A stretch of 46,357 nt of DNA from NCBI GenBank assembly GCA_947498845.1, contig CANMLX010000034.1, positions 1 through 46,357 on the forward strand. The letters are read 5' to 3'. Origin of the DNA: an uncultured Flavobacteriaceae bacterium. Lineage in GTDB: Bacteria > Bacteroidota > Bacteroidia > Flavobacteriales > Flavobacteriaceae. The translations under genes and the position numbers were made by a program. The notes under the pieces were generated by a model, which saw nothing but the letters and a program-made list of their open reading frames with translations, was not told the origin of the DNA and made no database searches. Of the stretch, positions 35,571 through 44,200 are shown one piece after another. Positions within the stretch are counted from its first letter, which is position 1; each line of letters begins with the position of its first letter.

Positions 35571-36260
35571 ATGAAACTGTTAAAATACATAATTGTAATA
35601 GCTGTATTTATTGGATCTACCGCCATTGTAAATGCACAAAAACCTGAAAAAGCTGTAAAAGAGCAAAAAGAAAAGGTTAAACAAAAAAAGGAAGACATTA
35701 AGGCGCATCGTGAAGAGATGAAAGCGAAGAAGAAAGAACTTAGAGCCGAAAAAGAAGCACTTAAAAAAGATAAAAAAGAACTAAAAGAAGGCAGAAAAGT
35801 TATTTTGGGAGACCATCATGAAAAAATGAAGAATATGTCTAAAGAAGAGAAACAGGCATATCTGGATGCTAATCCTGAATTAAAAGAAAAACTTAAAGCT
35901 TATAAAGCATCTACCAAAGAGAAAAGAGAAGAACTTAAAGCTAAGCATGTTGCGTTTAAAAACGAAAAAGCCGATTTAGTGCAAAGAAACATTGAAGGCA
36001 AAAAGGAACGATTAGCTTTTTATGAAAAACGTAGCAGTAAAGGTGCCGAAAAAATTCAGAAAACAAAAGAACGCTTAGCTGCCCAAAAAGAAGCCAAAGA
36101 AATAACTGAAGAAGCGTATAATACTAAAATGGCCAAGGTTGCTGAAATAGAAGAAAAACTAAAAAAACACAACGAAAGAGTAAGCAAAGTTAAATCTAGT
36201 CTTAAAAAGAGCGAAGAGAGACTACTTAAGCTTAACTCAAAAAAGGAAGAGGAAAAATAA
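35571..36260 (+). CDS. Secreted, highly charged coiled-coil protein
   Basis: 229 residues with a signal peptide (to about residue 22, STAIVNAQ), then an almost continuous Lys/Glu-rich helix. Lys is extremely frequent. It is expected in the periplasm, perhaps as a long rod. It forms a two-gene unit with the small lipoprotein before it, and a clear terminator follows. No known domain recognised; function unknown. Confidence 0.75.
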   Translation: MKLLKYIIVIAVFIGSTAIVNAQKPEKAVKEQKEKVKQKKEDIKAHREEMKAKKKELRAEKEALKKDKKELKEGRKVILGDHHEKMKNMSKEEKQAYLDANPELKEKLKAYKASTKEKREELKAKHVAFKNEKADLVQRNIEGKKERLAFYEKRSSKGAEKIQKTKERLAAQKEAKEITEEAYNTKMAKVAEIEEKLKKHNERVSKVKSSLKKSEERLLKLNSKKEEEK

Positions 36261-36289
36261 AATTTTAGTCTTAATCAAATTAAAAAATA

Positions 36290-36318
36290 GACCGCCTAAA
36301 ATTTTTGGGCGGTTTTTT
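36290..36318 (+). terminator. Terminator of the coiled-coil gene pair
   Basis: ACCGCC (36291-36296) pairs with GGCGGT (36308-36313), extended by the A/T-rich inner part, and is followed by a run of T. Confidence 0.85.
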
Positions 36319-36367
36319 AATTATTTAATGTGTAATTTTATTACTAAGATATTCGACGTAATTATTT

Positions 36368-37738
36368 ATGACTATTACAGATATACATAAAAGCCAACAG
36401 GTTTTTTTTAATTCAAACAAAACTAAAGACATTAACTTTAGAATTGAGCAATTAAAGACCTTCAAACAACTCTTAAAAGAAAATGAACACTTACTTTATG
36501 AAGCCATTTATGACGACTTTGGTAAGTCTAAATTTGAAACCTATACTACAGAATTAGCTTTGATATACCATGAAATTAATGGTTTTATAAAAAACATTAA
36601 AAAATGGAGCAAAAGAAAACACGTAGCTACTGGTATTGCTAACTTCCCCGCAAAAAGCTATATAATCCCCGAACCTTTGGGTGTTACCTTGGTTATAGGC
36701 GCATGGAACTACCCATACCAACTCTCATTAGCTCCTGTTGTAGCTGCATTAGGTGCAGGCAACACTGTAATTTTAAAGCCCAGTGAACTCCCTGCTAAAA
36801 CCTCTCAGGTCATGGCTAAAATTATAAACAACAATTTTCCGCATGACTATTTTCATGTGGTCGAAGGTGGTGTTAAAGAAACTACAGCCCTTTTAGAGTG
36901 TCGATTTGACAAAATATTTTTTACAGGTAGCATTCCAGTAGGAAAAATAATTTATCAGGCTGCAGCTAAACACCTTACACCTGTTACACTTGAGTTAGGA
37001 GGTAAAAGTCCCGCATTTGTTCTTGCAGATGCCAATATTAAAATAACTGCAAAAAGATTGGTTTGGGCAAAATTTCTAAATGCCGGCCAAACCTGCGTTG
37101 CTCCAGATTATATCTTAGTTGATAAGTCTATTGAACAGAAATTTCTCAAGGCCTTAAAAACCGAAATTGAGCAACACTACAATAATGAAGATGGTTTAAG
37201 CGAAAATTATTTACAAATAATAAACACAAAAAATTTTGACCGCCTTAGTGTATTGATTGACGAAAACAAAGTTTATTTAGGAGGAGTAACTAACAGAGAA
37301 AAACGATTTATAAGCCCTACAATCCTAAAAGACGTTACATTTCAGGATGATATAATGAAAGATGAAATTTTTGGCCCCATTCTTCCTGTATTATCATTCA
37401 CAAACCTAGATGAAACTATAAAAAATGTAAAAGAGCAACCCAAACCATTATCTTTTTACGTATACTCTAAAAACAGAAAAACAATTAATAGAATACTTAA
37501 AGACATCTCTTTTGGTGGTGGTGCGGTAAACGATAGTGTCATGCATTTATCAAACAGCAATCTCCCATTTGGAGGTGTGGGATCGAGTGGCATAGGAAGT
37601 TATCATGGGAAATACGGATTTGACACATTTTCTCATTACAAAAGTATTTTAGACAAACCTTTCTGGTTAGAACTAAATATAAAATATGCACCATATTCCA
37701 GGAGAAAATTAAAATTAATTAAATGGTTGATTGAATAA
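36368..37738 (+). CDS. Class-3 (fatty/aromatic) aldehyde dehydrogenase
   Basis: A 456-residue NAD(P)-dependent aldehyde dehydrogenase of the ALDH3 type: short N-terminus, VIGAWNYPYQLSLAP, FTGSIPVGK, base Glu in TLELGGKSP, catalytic Cys in NAGQTCVAPDY, and the C-terminal YGFDTFSHYKS typical of the class. The C-terminal tail is hydrophobic and basic, as in membrane-associated members. It probably detoxifies medium or long-chain aldehydes. It stands alone and is not part of the L-AHG cluster. Confidence 0.9.
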   Translation: MTITDIHKSQQVFFNSNKTKDINFRIEQLKTFKQLLKENEHLLYEAIYDDFGKSKFETYTTELALIYHEINGFIKNIKKWSKRKHVATGIANFPAKSYIIPEPLGVTLVIGAWNYPYQLSLAPVVAALGAGNTVILKPSELPAKTSQVMAKIINNNFPHDYFHVVEGGVKETTALLECRFDKIFFTGSIPVGKIIYQAAAKHLTPVTLELGGKSPAFVLADANIKITAKRLVWAKFLNAGQTCVAPDYILVDKSIEQKFLKALKTEIEQHYNNEDGLSENYLQIINTKNFDRLSVLIDENKVYLGGVTNREKRFISPTILKDVTFQDDIMKDEIFGPILPVLSFTNLDETIKNVKEQPKPLSFYVYSKNRKTINRILKDISFGGGAVNDSVMHLSNSNLPFGGVGSSGIGSYHGKYGFDTFSHYKSILDKPFWLELNIKYAPYSRRKLKLIKWLIE

Positions 37739-37816
37739 ACCTCTAAATACCCTACACATCAAGACACTATTAGTTTTTAAAAACATATAATAAAAACCCC
37801 TCTCCTGTCTTTATGT

Positions 37817-38752
37817 TTAAACAGGCTCAATAATCTCTGTTTTTTTTATTTTGGGCATCAATTTAGATATGGATTGTTGTATCGTTTTCTGGAGCTCATT
37901 AGCAAGTCTTTTTTTAACAAAAAACTTATGCGTTAACAACCCAACAGAACGAGAAGGAATAGGACTTTTAAACTCTACAATATTTTTCTTTTCCTCTTTT
38001 GGAAAATCTAATAATGCCATATAAGGCATTATTGTTATTCCCTTGTTAGCTTTAGTAAAACGGACCAAACTATCCATAGAACCAGACTCAAATTTAAAGT
38101 TAATTTCATAATTTGAGCATTGATTAGATTGCTCGCAAATTTGATGTACTTGTGTTCGTAAACAGTGCCCTTCTTGTAATAACCATAATTTAGAATAATC
38201 CAAATCGTTAATAGATATTTTTGAAGCCTTTTTTTCATCGCGGCAATCGTAAACTAAAAATGGCTCCAAATACAATTCACGCTCAACTAATTCATTATCT
38301 TTTATAGGAATTGCCAATAATCCTATATCTAATGACCGATCTTTTAAGGACGCTGTAATTTGAGCCGTTGTAAGTTCTCTTACGATAATCTTCACTCGAG
38401 GAAATTTACGTGCAAATTCAGGCAAAAACAAAGAAAGCAAATAAGGCGAAATTGTAGGAATAATACCAATACTTAACTCTCCAACCATGTCTCCCTTTAA
38501 CTCTTGAATTAAGTCTTCTAACTGCCCAATTTCATTATTAATAATCCTTAATCTCTTAATAATTTTTTCCCCTTCTGGGGTTATGGATACAGGTTTTGTT
38601 TTTCTATTAAAAATTTTTATTTCAATCTCTTTCTCTAGTCTTCCTATCATAGTGCTTAATGTAGATTGAGTTACAAAACACCTTTCTGCTGCGGTTTCAA
38701 AATTTTTTGAATCTACGGCAGCTAATACATATTGGAATTGCTGAATATTCAT
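37817..38752 (-). CDS. oxyR: OxyR-type peroxide-sensing LysR regulator
   Basis: Started at ATG 38752 (MNIQQFQYVLAAVDSKNFETAAERCFVTQSTLS), giving 311 residues; the frame extends 8 codons upstream but the LysR domain begins here. N-terminal winged helix, then a substrate-like domain containing LLQEGHCLRTQVHQIC. Cys197 and Cys206 keep the exact 9-residue spacing of the redox cysteines of E. coli OxyR (199/208). Oxidation by peroxide should form the disulfide. It is divergent from katG, the classic target. Confidence 0.9.
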   Translation of the reverse strand: MNIQQFQYVLAAVDSKNFETAAERCFVTQSTLSTMIGRLEKEIEIKIFNRKTKPVSITPEGEKIIKRLRIINNEIGQLEDLIQELKGDMVGELSIGIIPTISPYLLSLFLPEFARKFPRVKIIVRELTTAQITASLKDRSLDIGLLAIPIKDNELVERELYLEPFLVYDCRDEKKASKISINDLDYSKLWLLQEGHCLRTQVHQICEQSNQCSNYEINFKFESGSMDSLVRFTKANKGITIMPYMALLDFPKEEKKNIVEFKSPIPSRSVGLLTHKFFVKKRLANELQKTIQQSISKLMPKIKKTEIIEPV

Positions 38753-38865
38753 GAAGGTAAATATACACAAAATCATTTATGCTGTCTATAATATCATCAC
38801 AAATATCGTTTTCATAAATAATAAAATCTCATCAAATTTGTAATGAATCTAAAAATAATGTAACC

Positions 38866-41163
38866 ATGAACAAAACACTAACACTAGCCGTTGCGTCCTT
38901 ATTAATACTATGGTCATGCAACACTAACACCACCAAAAATGACCAAAACATGAAAAAAGATGATGGCGGATGCCCTTTTGGTTTTGATAAAGGCCATAAA
39001 AAAGAACAAGTCTCCATTGTTAAATCTAATGACGACTGGTGGCCAAATAAATTAAACTTAGACATTTTAGCTCAAAACTCCGATCTCACCAATCCTATGG
39101 AAAAGGATTTTAATTACAAGCATGAATTTGAAAAACTAAACTACAAACAACTAAAAAAAGATATTGAGACCGTACTAACAAATTCCCAAGAATGGTGGCC
39201 TGCAGATTATGGTAATTATGGTCCATTATTCATTCGCATGGCATGGCATAGTGCGGGTACTTATCGTACTGGTGACGGGCGTGGTGGTACAAGAATGGGA
39301 ATTCAACGCTTTGCACCTCAAAACAGCTGGCCAGATAATGGAAACCTAGATAAAGCAAGACGTTTACTTTGGCCAATAAAACAAAAATATGGAAAGCAAA
39401 TATCTTGGGCAGATTTAATGATTCTAACAGGAAATGTTGCATTAGAATCTATGGGGTTTAAAACACTAGGATTCGCAGGAGGAAGAGCAGATGTTTGGGA
39501 ACCACAAGAAGATATTTATTGGGGTCCAGAGGGCGATTGGCTGGAATCTAGAAGATTAAACGAAGATGGTGAAATGGATTTAGATATTGAAAATCCATTA
39601 GCAGCAGTACAAATGGGATTAATATATGTAAATCCGGAGGGACCTAATGGAAACCCAGACCCTGTAGCTTCTGCAAAAAACATAAGAATTGCATTTGCCA
39701 GAATGGGCATGAACGATCAAGAAACTGTGGCATTAATTGCAGGAGGACATACCTTTGGAAAAACACATGGTGCAGGACCTGCAAATAATGTTGGCGCATC
39801 ACCAGAAGCTGCTAGCATTGAAGAACAAGGTTTAGGCTGGAAAAGCTCCTATAAAACAGGAAAAGGAAAAGATGCAATAACATCTGGATTAGAAGTCATT
39901 TGGACTCCAACACCAACAAGATACAGTTATGCTTTTTTAAATACATTATTTAATTTTGAGTGGGAATTAACAAAAAGTCCAGCGGGAGCACACCAATGGG
40001 TCGCAAAAGATGCAGGAGAAGTATTCCCGGATGCCTTCGACAAAAATAAACGCCATAAACCCACCATGCTAACTTCAGATTTAGCATTAAAGTTCGATCC
40101 AGAATATAAAAAGGTATGCCAAGCATTTATTGACAACCCTAAATCGTTTGATGAAGCGTTCGCCAAAGCATGGTTTAAACTAACCCATAGAGACATGGGA
40201 CCAAAATCAACCTATCTAGGATCTGAAATCCCTAAAGAAAATTTTATTTGGCAAGACCCAATACCTACTAGAGACCATGAACTCATTTCTAACAATCATG
40301 TTGAGCGTCTTAAAAAAGACATACTTAATTCTGGCATCGCTCATAACGAATTAATTGAAACAGCATGGGCTTCTGCATCCAGTTACAGAGGGTCAGACAG
40401 AAGAGGCGGCGCAAACGGTGCTCGAATAAGGCTTGAACCTCAAGTAAATTGGGAATGCAATAATCCTGCACAATTAAAAAAAGTACTGTCTGCTTACGAA
40501 GCAATTCAAACAAAATTCAACGCAACATCTGGAAACAAAAAAGTTTCGATAGCCGATTTAATTGTGCTTGGAGGTAACGCAAGTATTGAAGCTGCTGCTA
40601 AAAAATCTGGGATTACTATTAAAATTCCTTTCACACCTGGGCGAATGGATGCGACTCAAGAACAAACAGACACGTCGTCTTTTGCTGTGCTAGAGCCTAT
40701 GGCCGATGGGTTTAGAAATTACCAAAAGAAAAAATACACATTAACAACCGAAGAATTATTAGTTGATAAAGCACAACTATTAACATTAACAGTACCTGAA
40801 ATGACTGTGCTAGTTGGTGGTATGCGTGTTTTAAATTCAAATTTCGATGATTCAAAACATGGAATATTAACAAACACCCCAGGGGTGCTTTCCAACGATT
40901 TCTTTGTTAACTTACTCGATATGAACACTTACTGGACACCTACTAACGAGGACAAAATGACCTTTATTGGTAAGAAAAGAGGCAGTGATAGTGAAAAATG
41001 GAAAGCAACTAGAGCAGATTTGATTTTTGGTTCCAATTCAGAATTACGCGCCATAGCAGAGGTTTATGCTAGTAATGATGCAAAAGAAAAGTTTGTTAAA
41101 GATTTTGCTGTAGCTTGGAATAAGGTTATGAATCTAGACCGATTTGATCTACAAATGAAATAA
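38866..41163 (+). CDS. katG: Catalase-peroxidase with a lipoprotein-like signal
   Basis: 765 residues with duplicated haem peroxidase domains. Active-site Arg124, Trp127, His128 (IRMAWHSAGTYR), proximal His295 (AGGHTFGKTHG), and the Trp127-Tyr254-Met280 set that forms the cross-linked adduct needed for catalase activity. The first 18 residues (MNKTLTLAVASLLILWSC) form a signal with a lipobox-like Cys18, so the enzyme is probably exported and perhaps lipid-anchored; most KatG proteins are cytoplasmic. Divergent from oxyR with an intergenic region of about 110 bp. A terminator follows. Confidence 0.95.
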   Translation: MNKTLTLAVASLLILWSCNTNTTKNDQNMKKDDGGCPFGFDKGHKKEQVSIVKSNDDWWPNKLNLDILAQNSDLTNPMEKDFNYKHEFEKLNYKQLKKDIETVLTNSQEWWPADYGNYGPLFIRMAWHSAGTYRTGDGRGGTRMGIQRFAPQNSWPDNGNLDKARRLLWPIKQKYGKQISWADLMILTGNVALESMGFKTLGFAGGRADVWEPQEDIYWGPEGDWLESRRLNEDGEMDLDIENPLAAVQMGLIYVNPEGPNGNPDPVASAKNIRIAFARMGMNDQETVALIAGGHTFGKTHGAGPANNVGASPEAASIEEQGLGWKSSYKTGKGKDAITSGLEVIWTPTPTRYSYAFLNTLFNFEWELTKSPAGAHQWVAKDAGEVFPDAFDKNKRHKPTMLTSDLALKFDPEYKKVCQAFIDNPKSFDEAFAKAWFKLTHRDMGPKSTYLGSEIPKENFIWQDPIPTRDHELISNNHVERLKKDILNSGIAHNELIETAWASASSYRGSDRRGGANGARIRLEPQVNWECNNPAQLKKVLSAYEAIQTKFNATSGNKKVSIADLIVLGGNASIEAAAKKSGITIKIPFTPGRMDATQEQTDTSSFAVLEPMADGFRNYQKKKYTLTTEELLVDKAQLLTLTVPEMTVLVGGMRVLNSNFDDSKHGILTNTPGVLSNDFFVNLLDMNTYWTPTNEDKMTFIGKKRGSDSEKWKATRADLIFGSNSELRAIAEVYASNDAKEKFVKDFAVAWNKVMNLDRFDLQMK

Positions 41164-41187
41164 CACGTATCATCATATATACTGAAT

Positions 41188-41241
41188 AACAAGACGTAAT
41201 CTTATAGAAAATAACTATCATCCGTAAGATTACGTCTTGTT
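41188..41241 (+). terminator. Terminator of katG
   Basis: Perfect 17-bp arms, AACAAGACGTAATCTTA (41188-41204) and its complement (41225-41241), with a 20-nt loop, followed by T-rich sequence. Confidence 0.85.
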
Positions 41242-41251
41242 TTTTATTTTT

Positions 41252-41461
41252 TTAATGAGCTGCTCTAAATATAAAATGCGCATGACTTGGCATAAAACAA
41301 TAACAGTATAACTCCATACCCTTCTCCGCTCTACAATAATTAACACTAGTAACTAATACGTTAAAATAAATTTGCATTGTAAAAACCTCAATCCAATTAA
41401 CTGTTGCAAAAGACACAAAGTATAAACCTTGTTTATTATGAAACTTGTATTTTCTACTCAT
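41252..41461 (-). pseudogene. Truncated REP-associated (Y1) transposase
   Basis: 69 codons matching the N-terminal third of IS200-like/REP-associated tyrosine transposases: MSRKYKFHNKQGLYFVSFATVNWI, then ELYCYCFMPSHAHFIFRAA with the metal-binding His-x-His. The tyrosine-containing C-terminal part is missing; a stop comes right after the motif and katG's terminator follows. It is not expected to be active. Family members usually run to about 180-200 residues. Confidence 0.8.
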
Positions 41462-41474
41462 ACAACTAAAATAA

Positions 41475-41506
41475 TAAAAGCTTTTACATTACTGTAAAAG
41501 CTTTTA
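41475..41506 (-). terminator. Terminator after the immunity cassette array
   Basis: Perfect 13-bp arms AAAAGCTTTTACA and TGTAAAAGCTTTT around a 4-nt loop. It closes the minus-strand gene series that starts at the Rhs gene. Confidence 0.8.
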
Positions 41507-41574
41507 TTTTTCTTACTCTGTACGGCACCCGACACAGTCGAGCGCTAGCGCATACGAGGACTATCGGGGGGATT

Positions 41575-41937
41575 CTATTGAGCTAACAATAATTTTTTAG
41601 CTTCTTCTATATCTGGTTTGACATTTAATTTTAAAGTGCTTGCCAATACCTCTAACCAATGACCTTTGTCATGAGTGCTATGAAACGAAGCTCCATAAAG
41701 ATAAGCATCATATGGATAAGTAGCTATATTCCTTTTTTTACATACTTTTGAAAAAACAATTGCCAATACTTCTTTATTGAATTCTAGTGATTTAAATTCT
41801 ACGGGTAGAAAATCTAATGTAAAAAACATCGTTAAACACAAATTAGATAAATTCATATAATTAGTACTATCAGGTAAAGATTCATTCAAATATGAAAAAA
41901 AATCTTTGAAATCATCTGTTATAATATTTTTACTCAT
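41575..41937 (-). CDS. Putative immunity protein (unrecognised family)
   Basis: 120 residues, soluble, all-alpha in appearance, without a signal. No family recognised. It starts one base after the stop of a short open frame that looks like the tail of a toxin (41939-42058). Gene end followed by start within one base is the layout of toxin-immunity pairs, which is the main reason for the call. Two cysteines (CKKRN.., NLCL). Confidence 0.45.
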   Translation of the reverse strand: MSKNIITDDFKDFFSYLNESLPDSTNYMNLSNLCLTMFFTLDFLPVEFKSLEFNKEVLAIVFSKVCKKRNIATYPYDAYLYGASFHSTHDKGHWLEVLASTLKLNVKPDIEEAKKLLLAQ

Positions 41938-41938
41938 G

Positions 41939-42058
41939 TTATTTTAATAAATCACTTATTTCTCCCAAACGTTCTTGTACTGCTTTAATTTGATTAGGAA
42001 TCAATTTATTTACTTCATTAGCTAGACCGTGTGCGTTGAACCATTTAAATATTACTAT
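41939..42058 (-). pseudogene. Orphan toxin-tail fragment
   Basis: 39 open codons after an in-frame stop, with no start codon (KWFNAHGLANEVNKLIP ... RLGEISDLLK). It looks like the last helices of a larger protein, most likely a toxin C-terminus whose body was lost when the cassette was moved. It overlaps the end of the upstream gene by a few bases, so its left end marks a junction. Confidence 0.4.
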
Positions 42059-42825
42059 CTAGCACTATCGGTTACTAGAAATTTCACATAATTATAATCC
42101 TTGAATTCTTTTTTTAACAAGTTAAATAGTTCATTTTTATTTCCTTGAGATAAAGATAGATATTTGTCACCACACATATTCTTGAGTTCAATACCATTAT
42201 ATATGTATATGGATGATGCCCCTAATTTATCAGGATTTAATTGACTTGATAAATTTATAGATTTAAGCAAACTTGATAATCTATCCTTTAATTGGTTATT
42301 TGAATTAAGTCTATCATTTATAAAAAAATACTTCCCCTTTTTATCTTCAAAAACAGTTCCATTAACTAGTTCATCAGAACAATTATACGTTAAATTATCT
42401 TTAAATAATAATACGTCATATTTCCAATTAAACAATAATTTGGAAAAACCATAATGATTCGTCACATCATCACCTTTTTGGGATAGAGTTCTAATGTCAA
42501 TTACGTCATTTAAATTTTGGTTTTTTCCATCAGGGCCATAAGTATATATTTGGATACTGTTGGTGTCTTTATCTATCTGAATTGAGTATTCATTTTTCTT
42601 AAATAAAATACTATCTGTACTTAATAAAAATTCGTTGATTTCATCCTCATTAGGTAATTCTCCTCTAATACTAAACATTAGATTTAAATAGGACTCTATC
42701 TCAAGTAATACACTCAAATTATCAGAGGTATATTGAAGATATTGTTTACTCTTGTTATATTTATAAAACACAACTGAAATAAATATCAAAATTAATGACA
42801 ATATTAATAATATAATTCTCCTCAT
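42055..42825 (-). CDS. Membrane-anchored protein of unknown function
   Basis: 256 residues from ATG 42825, which lies one base after the previous stop; a longer frame starting inside the upstream gene is less likely. One N-terminal membrane segment (IILLILSLILIFISVVFY), the rest outside the cytoplasm. A segment 'IQIYTYGPDGKNQNLNDVIDI' resembles the calcium-site region of type II pseudopilin-like proteins. Coupled to the fragment upstream, so it may be an immunity protein acting in the envelope. Not recognised. Confidence 0.5.
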   Translation of the reverse strand: MRRIILLILSLILIFISVVFYKYNKSKQYLQYTSDNLSVLLEIESYLNLMFSIRGELPNEDEINEFLLSTDSILFKKNEYSIQIDKDTNSIQIYTYGPDGKNQNLNDVIDIRTLSQKGDDVTNHYGFSKLLFNWKYDVLLFKDNLTYNCSDELVNGTVFEDKKGKYFFINDRLNSNNQLKDRLSSLLKSINLSSQLNPDKLGASSIYIYNGIELKNMCGDKYLSLSQGNKNELFNLLKKEFKDYNYVKFLVTDSAR

Positions 42826-42826
42826 T

Positions 42827-43426
42827 TTATCTTTGTGTTTGAGATTCTTTAATTTTTTCATAATCTTCACTTGAACTCATAAGAATCATAATTGAAGGCT
42901 GAATGTTTCTTCCTTGAAGTCTAGGGCTTATAAAATCAAGAGTATACGGGTATTTTCCAGTCCATAATTTCTTTACACCATCCTCCTCCACAGATCTTTC
43001 TCGAAAGTTTAATGTGCTAATAATATTTACGTGCTTATCTTTAAACAATTTAACTTCAAATTCCCCACTACTTATATTTTCACCGTTAAAAGAGAAATTC
43101 AAATTAAAAGTTGGAAATCTTCCATAATTAAGATCTGAATAAAAAGACATGTTTTCGTACAAACCTCTTATATCATCAATCCTTATAGCTCCCTCGCTGC
43201 TAAAAAATTTAGTTAATTTTAAATTATACTGTTTTTCTAAGTATTTTGTGAATGATGTAACGCTAATATTTGGATCACTAAAGAATTTATACCATGGTCT
43301 ATTTTCTTTCCAATGTTTGGAAATTGATGATCTAGAAACACCTACATATTGTGCATCAGATGGCAAATCTGCATCTTCTTTTCCTGTTACATTTTCATTC
43401 CATACATACCACCATCTTATTTTCAG
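42827..43426 (-). pseudogene. 5'-truncated gene, C-terminal part of an unknown protein
   Basis: The frame is open for 199 codons from just after an in-frame stop (43427-43429) but has no ATG near its beginning; a TTG at 43366 is the only early start. It reads IRWWYVWNENVTGKEDADLP..YVGVSRS..HWKENRPWYKFFSD and then a beta-rich region. The abrupt start beside a junction motif suggests that the front of the protein was lost. It could be a displaced secretion-substrate tip. Function unknown. Confidence 0.4.
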
Positions 43427-43465
43427 TTACGAGAATCTAAAGATTCTCTCACAGCACACTCTGCG

Positions 43466-43891
43466 CTATCGGGTATAGTTTTTTATTTTACTTTGGATAA
43501 ATATCGAAATATTTTCACCAAAACTCTTTCCTATAGAATAAAGTTCATTATTTATTTTTGACTTCTTCCTTTCAAATTCCTGTTTTTTATTAAGTTTATA
43601 AAAATTTATCAACTCTTTTAATTCTTCTTCAGTAAAGCTTTTTTGGTATACTTTTTTAGTATCATTTATTAATTTTTTTTTATTAAAGCTTTCTCTAATA
43701 TCATTCCAATAACTACTAGGGATGTTCTCATAAACATTTTTGTATTCCTTTATAAAAGAGTCTAAAATTTGAGAAACATCATTTTCTAAATTCGTAATTG
43801 AAATCAACTCTTCTACCAAATAAACTTTACTTTCCTGGCATCTAGAGCTAATACTAATGGATAAGAAAAAAATCAATATTAATTCTTTCAT
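43466..43891 (-). CDS. DUF2059-like secreted protein
   Basis: 141 residues from ATG 43891 (MKELILIFFLSISISSRCQ, signal peptide); the start is one base after the previous stop. The C-terminal half has the DUF2059 pattern (KSFTEEELKELINFYKLNKKQEFERK). DUF2059 proteins are small periplasmic proteins of unclear role. Its place directly after an immunity-type gene suggests it belongs to the same cassette. Confidence 0.65.
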   Translation of the reverse strand: MKELILIFFLSISISSRCQESKVYLVEELISITNLENDVSQILDSFIKEYKNVYENIPSSYWNDIRESFNKKKLINDTKKVYQKSFTEEELKELINFYKLNKKQEFERKKSKINNELYSIGKSFGENISIFIQSKIKNYTR

Positions 43892-43892
43892 A

Positions 43893-44198
43893 TTAAGCAT
43901 TATCATTATTCAACATTTTCTTATATTCATTAAATTCCTTAAAAAACAAATCTAAACTATCAGATTCATTTTTTGAGTGATCCATTAATATATCACTCCA
44001 CGATTTATTCTCTAAACAATTATATTTTTTTTCTATACTTTCTTGAAAACCATCAATAATATTACCATCAATAATAGTTTTGGGAGCTCTCAAATACCAA
44101 CCGTCAAGAAATGCTTTTAAAGTTAGTATGGAGTTTTTACCTATATACATAACGGGTCTTTTTTCTATCTTATTTATAATATCGACTATTGAGTTCAT
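43893..44198 (-). CDS. Probable immunity protein for the Rhs toxin
   Basis: 101 residues, small and acidic. The start 'IINKIEKRPVMYIGKNSILTLKAFLDGWYLR' has the RPxMYIG..S...L.AFL.GW pattern seen in small proteins next to polymorphic toxins. It begins two bases after the Rhs stop codon, the classical immunity position. It probably binds the papain-like tip. The exact immunity family is not named. Confidence 0.7.
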   Translation of the reverse strand: MNSIVDIINKIEKRPVMYIGKNSILTLKAFLDGWYLRAPKTIIDGNIIDGFQESIEKKYNCLENKSWSDILMDHSKNESDSLDLFFKEFNEYKKMLNNDNA

Positions 44199-44200
44199 AT

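Noticed and set aside
36368..37738. Class-3 aldehyde dehydrogenase as part of the L-AHG pathway
   Set aside because: It is on the other strand, separated by unrelated genes, and belongs to the fatty/aromatic aldehyde class.
39230..40928. Several minus-strand ORFs of 62-89 codons
   Set aside because: All are shadows of katG.
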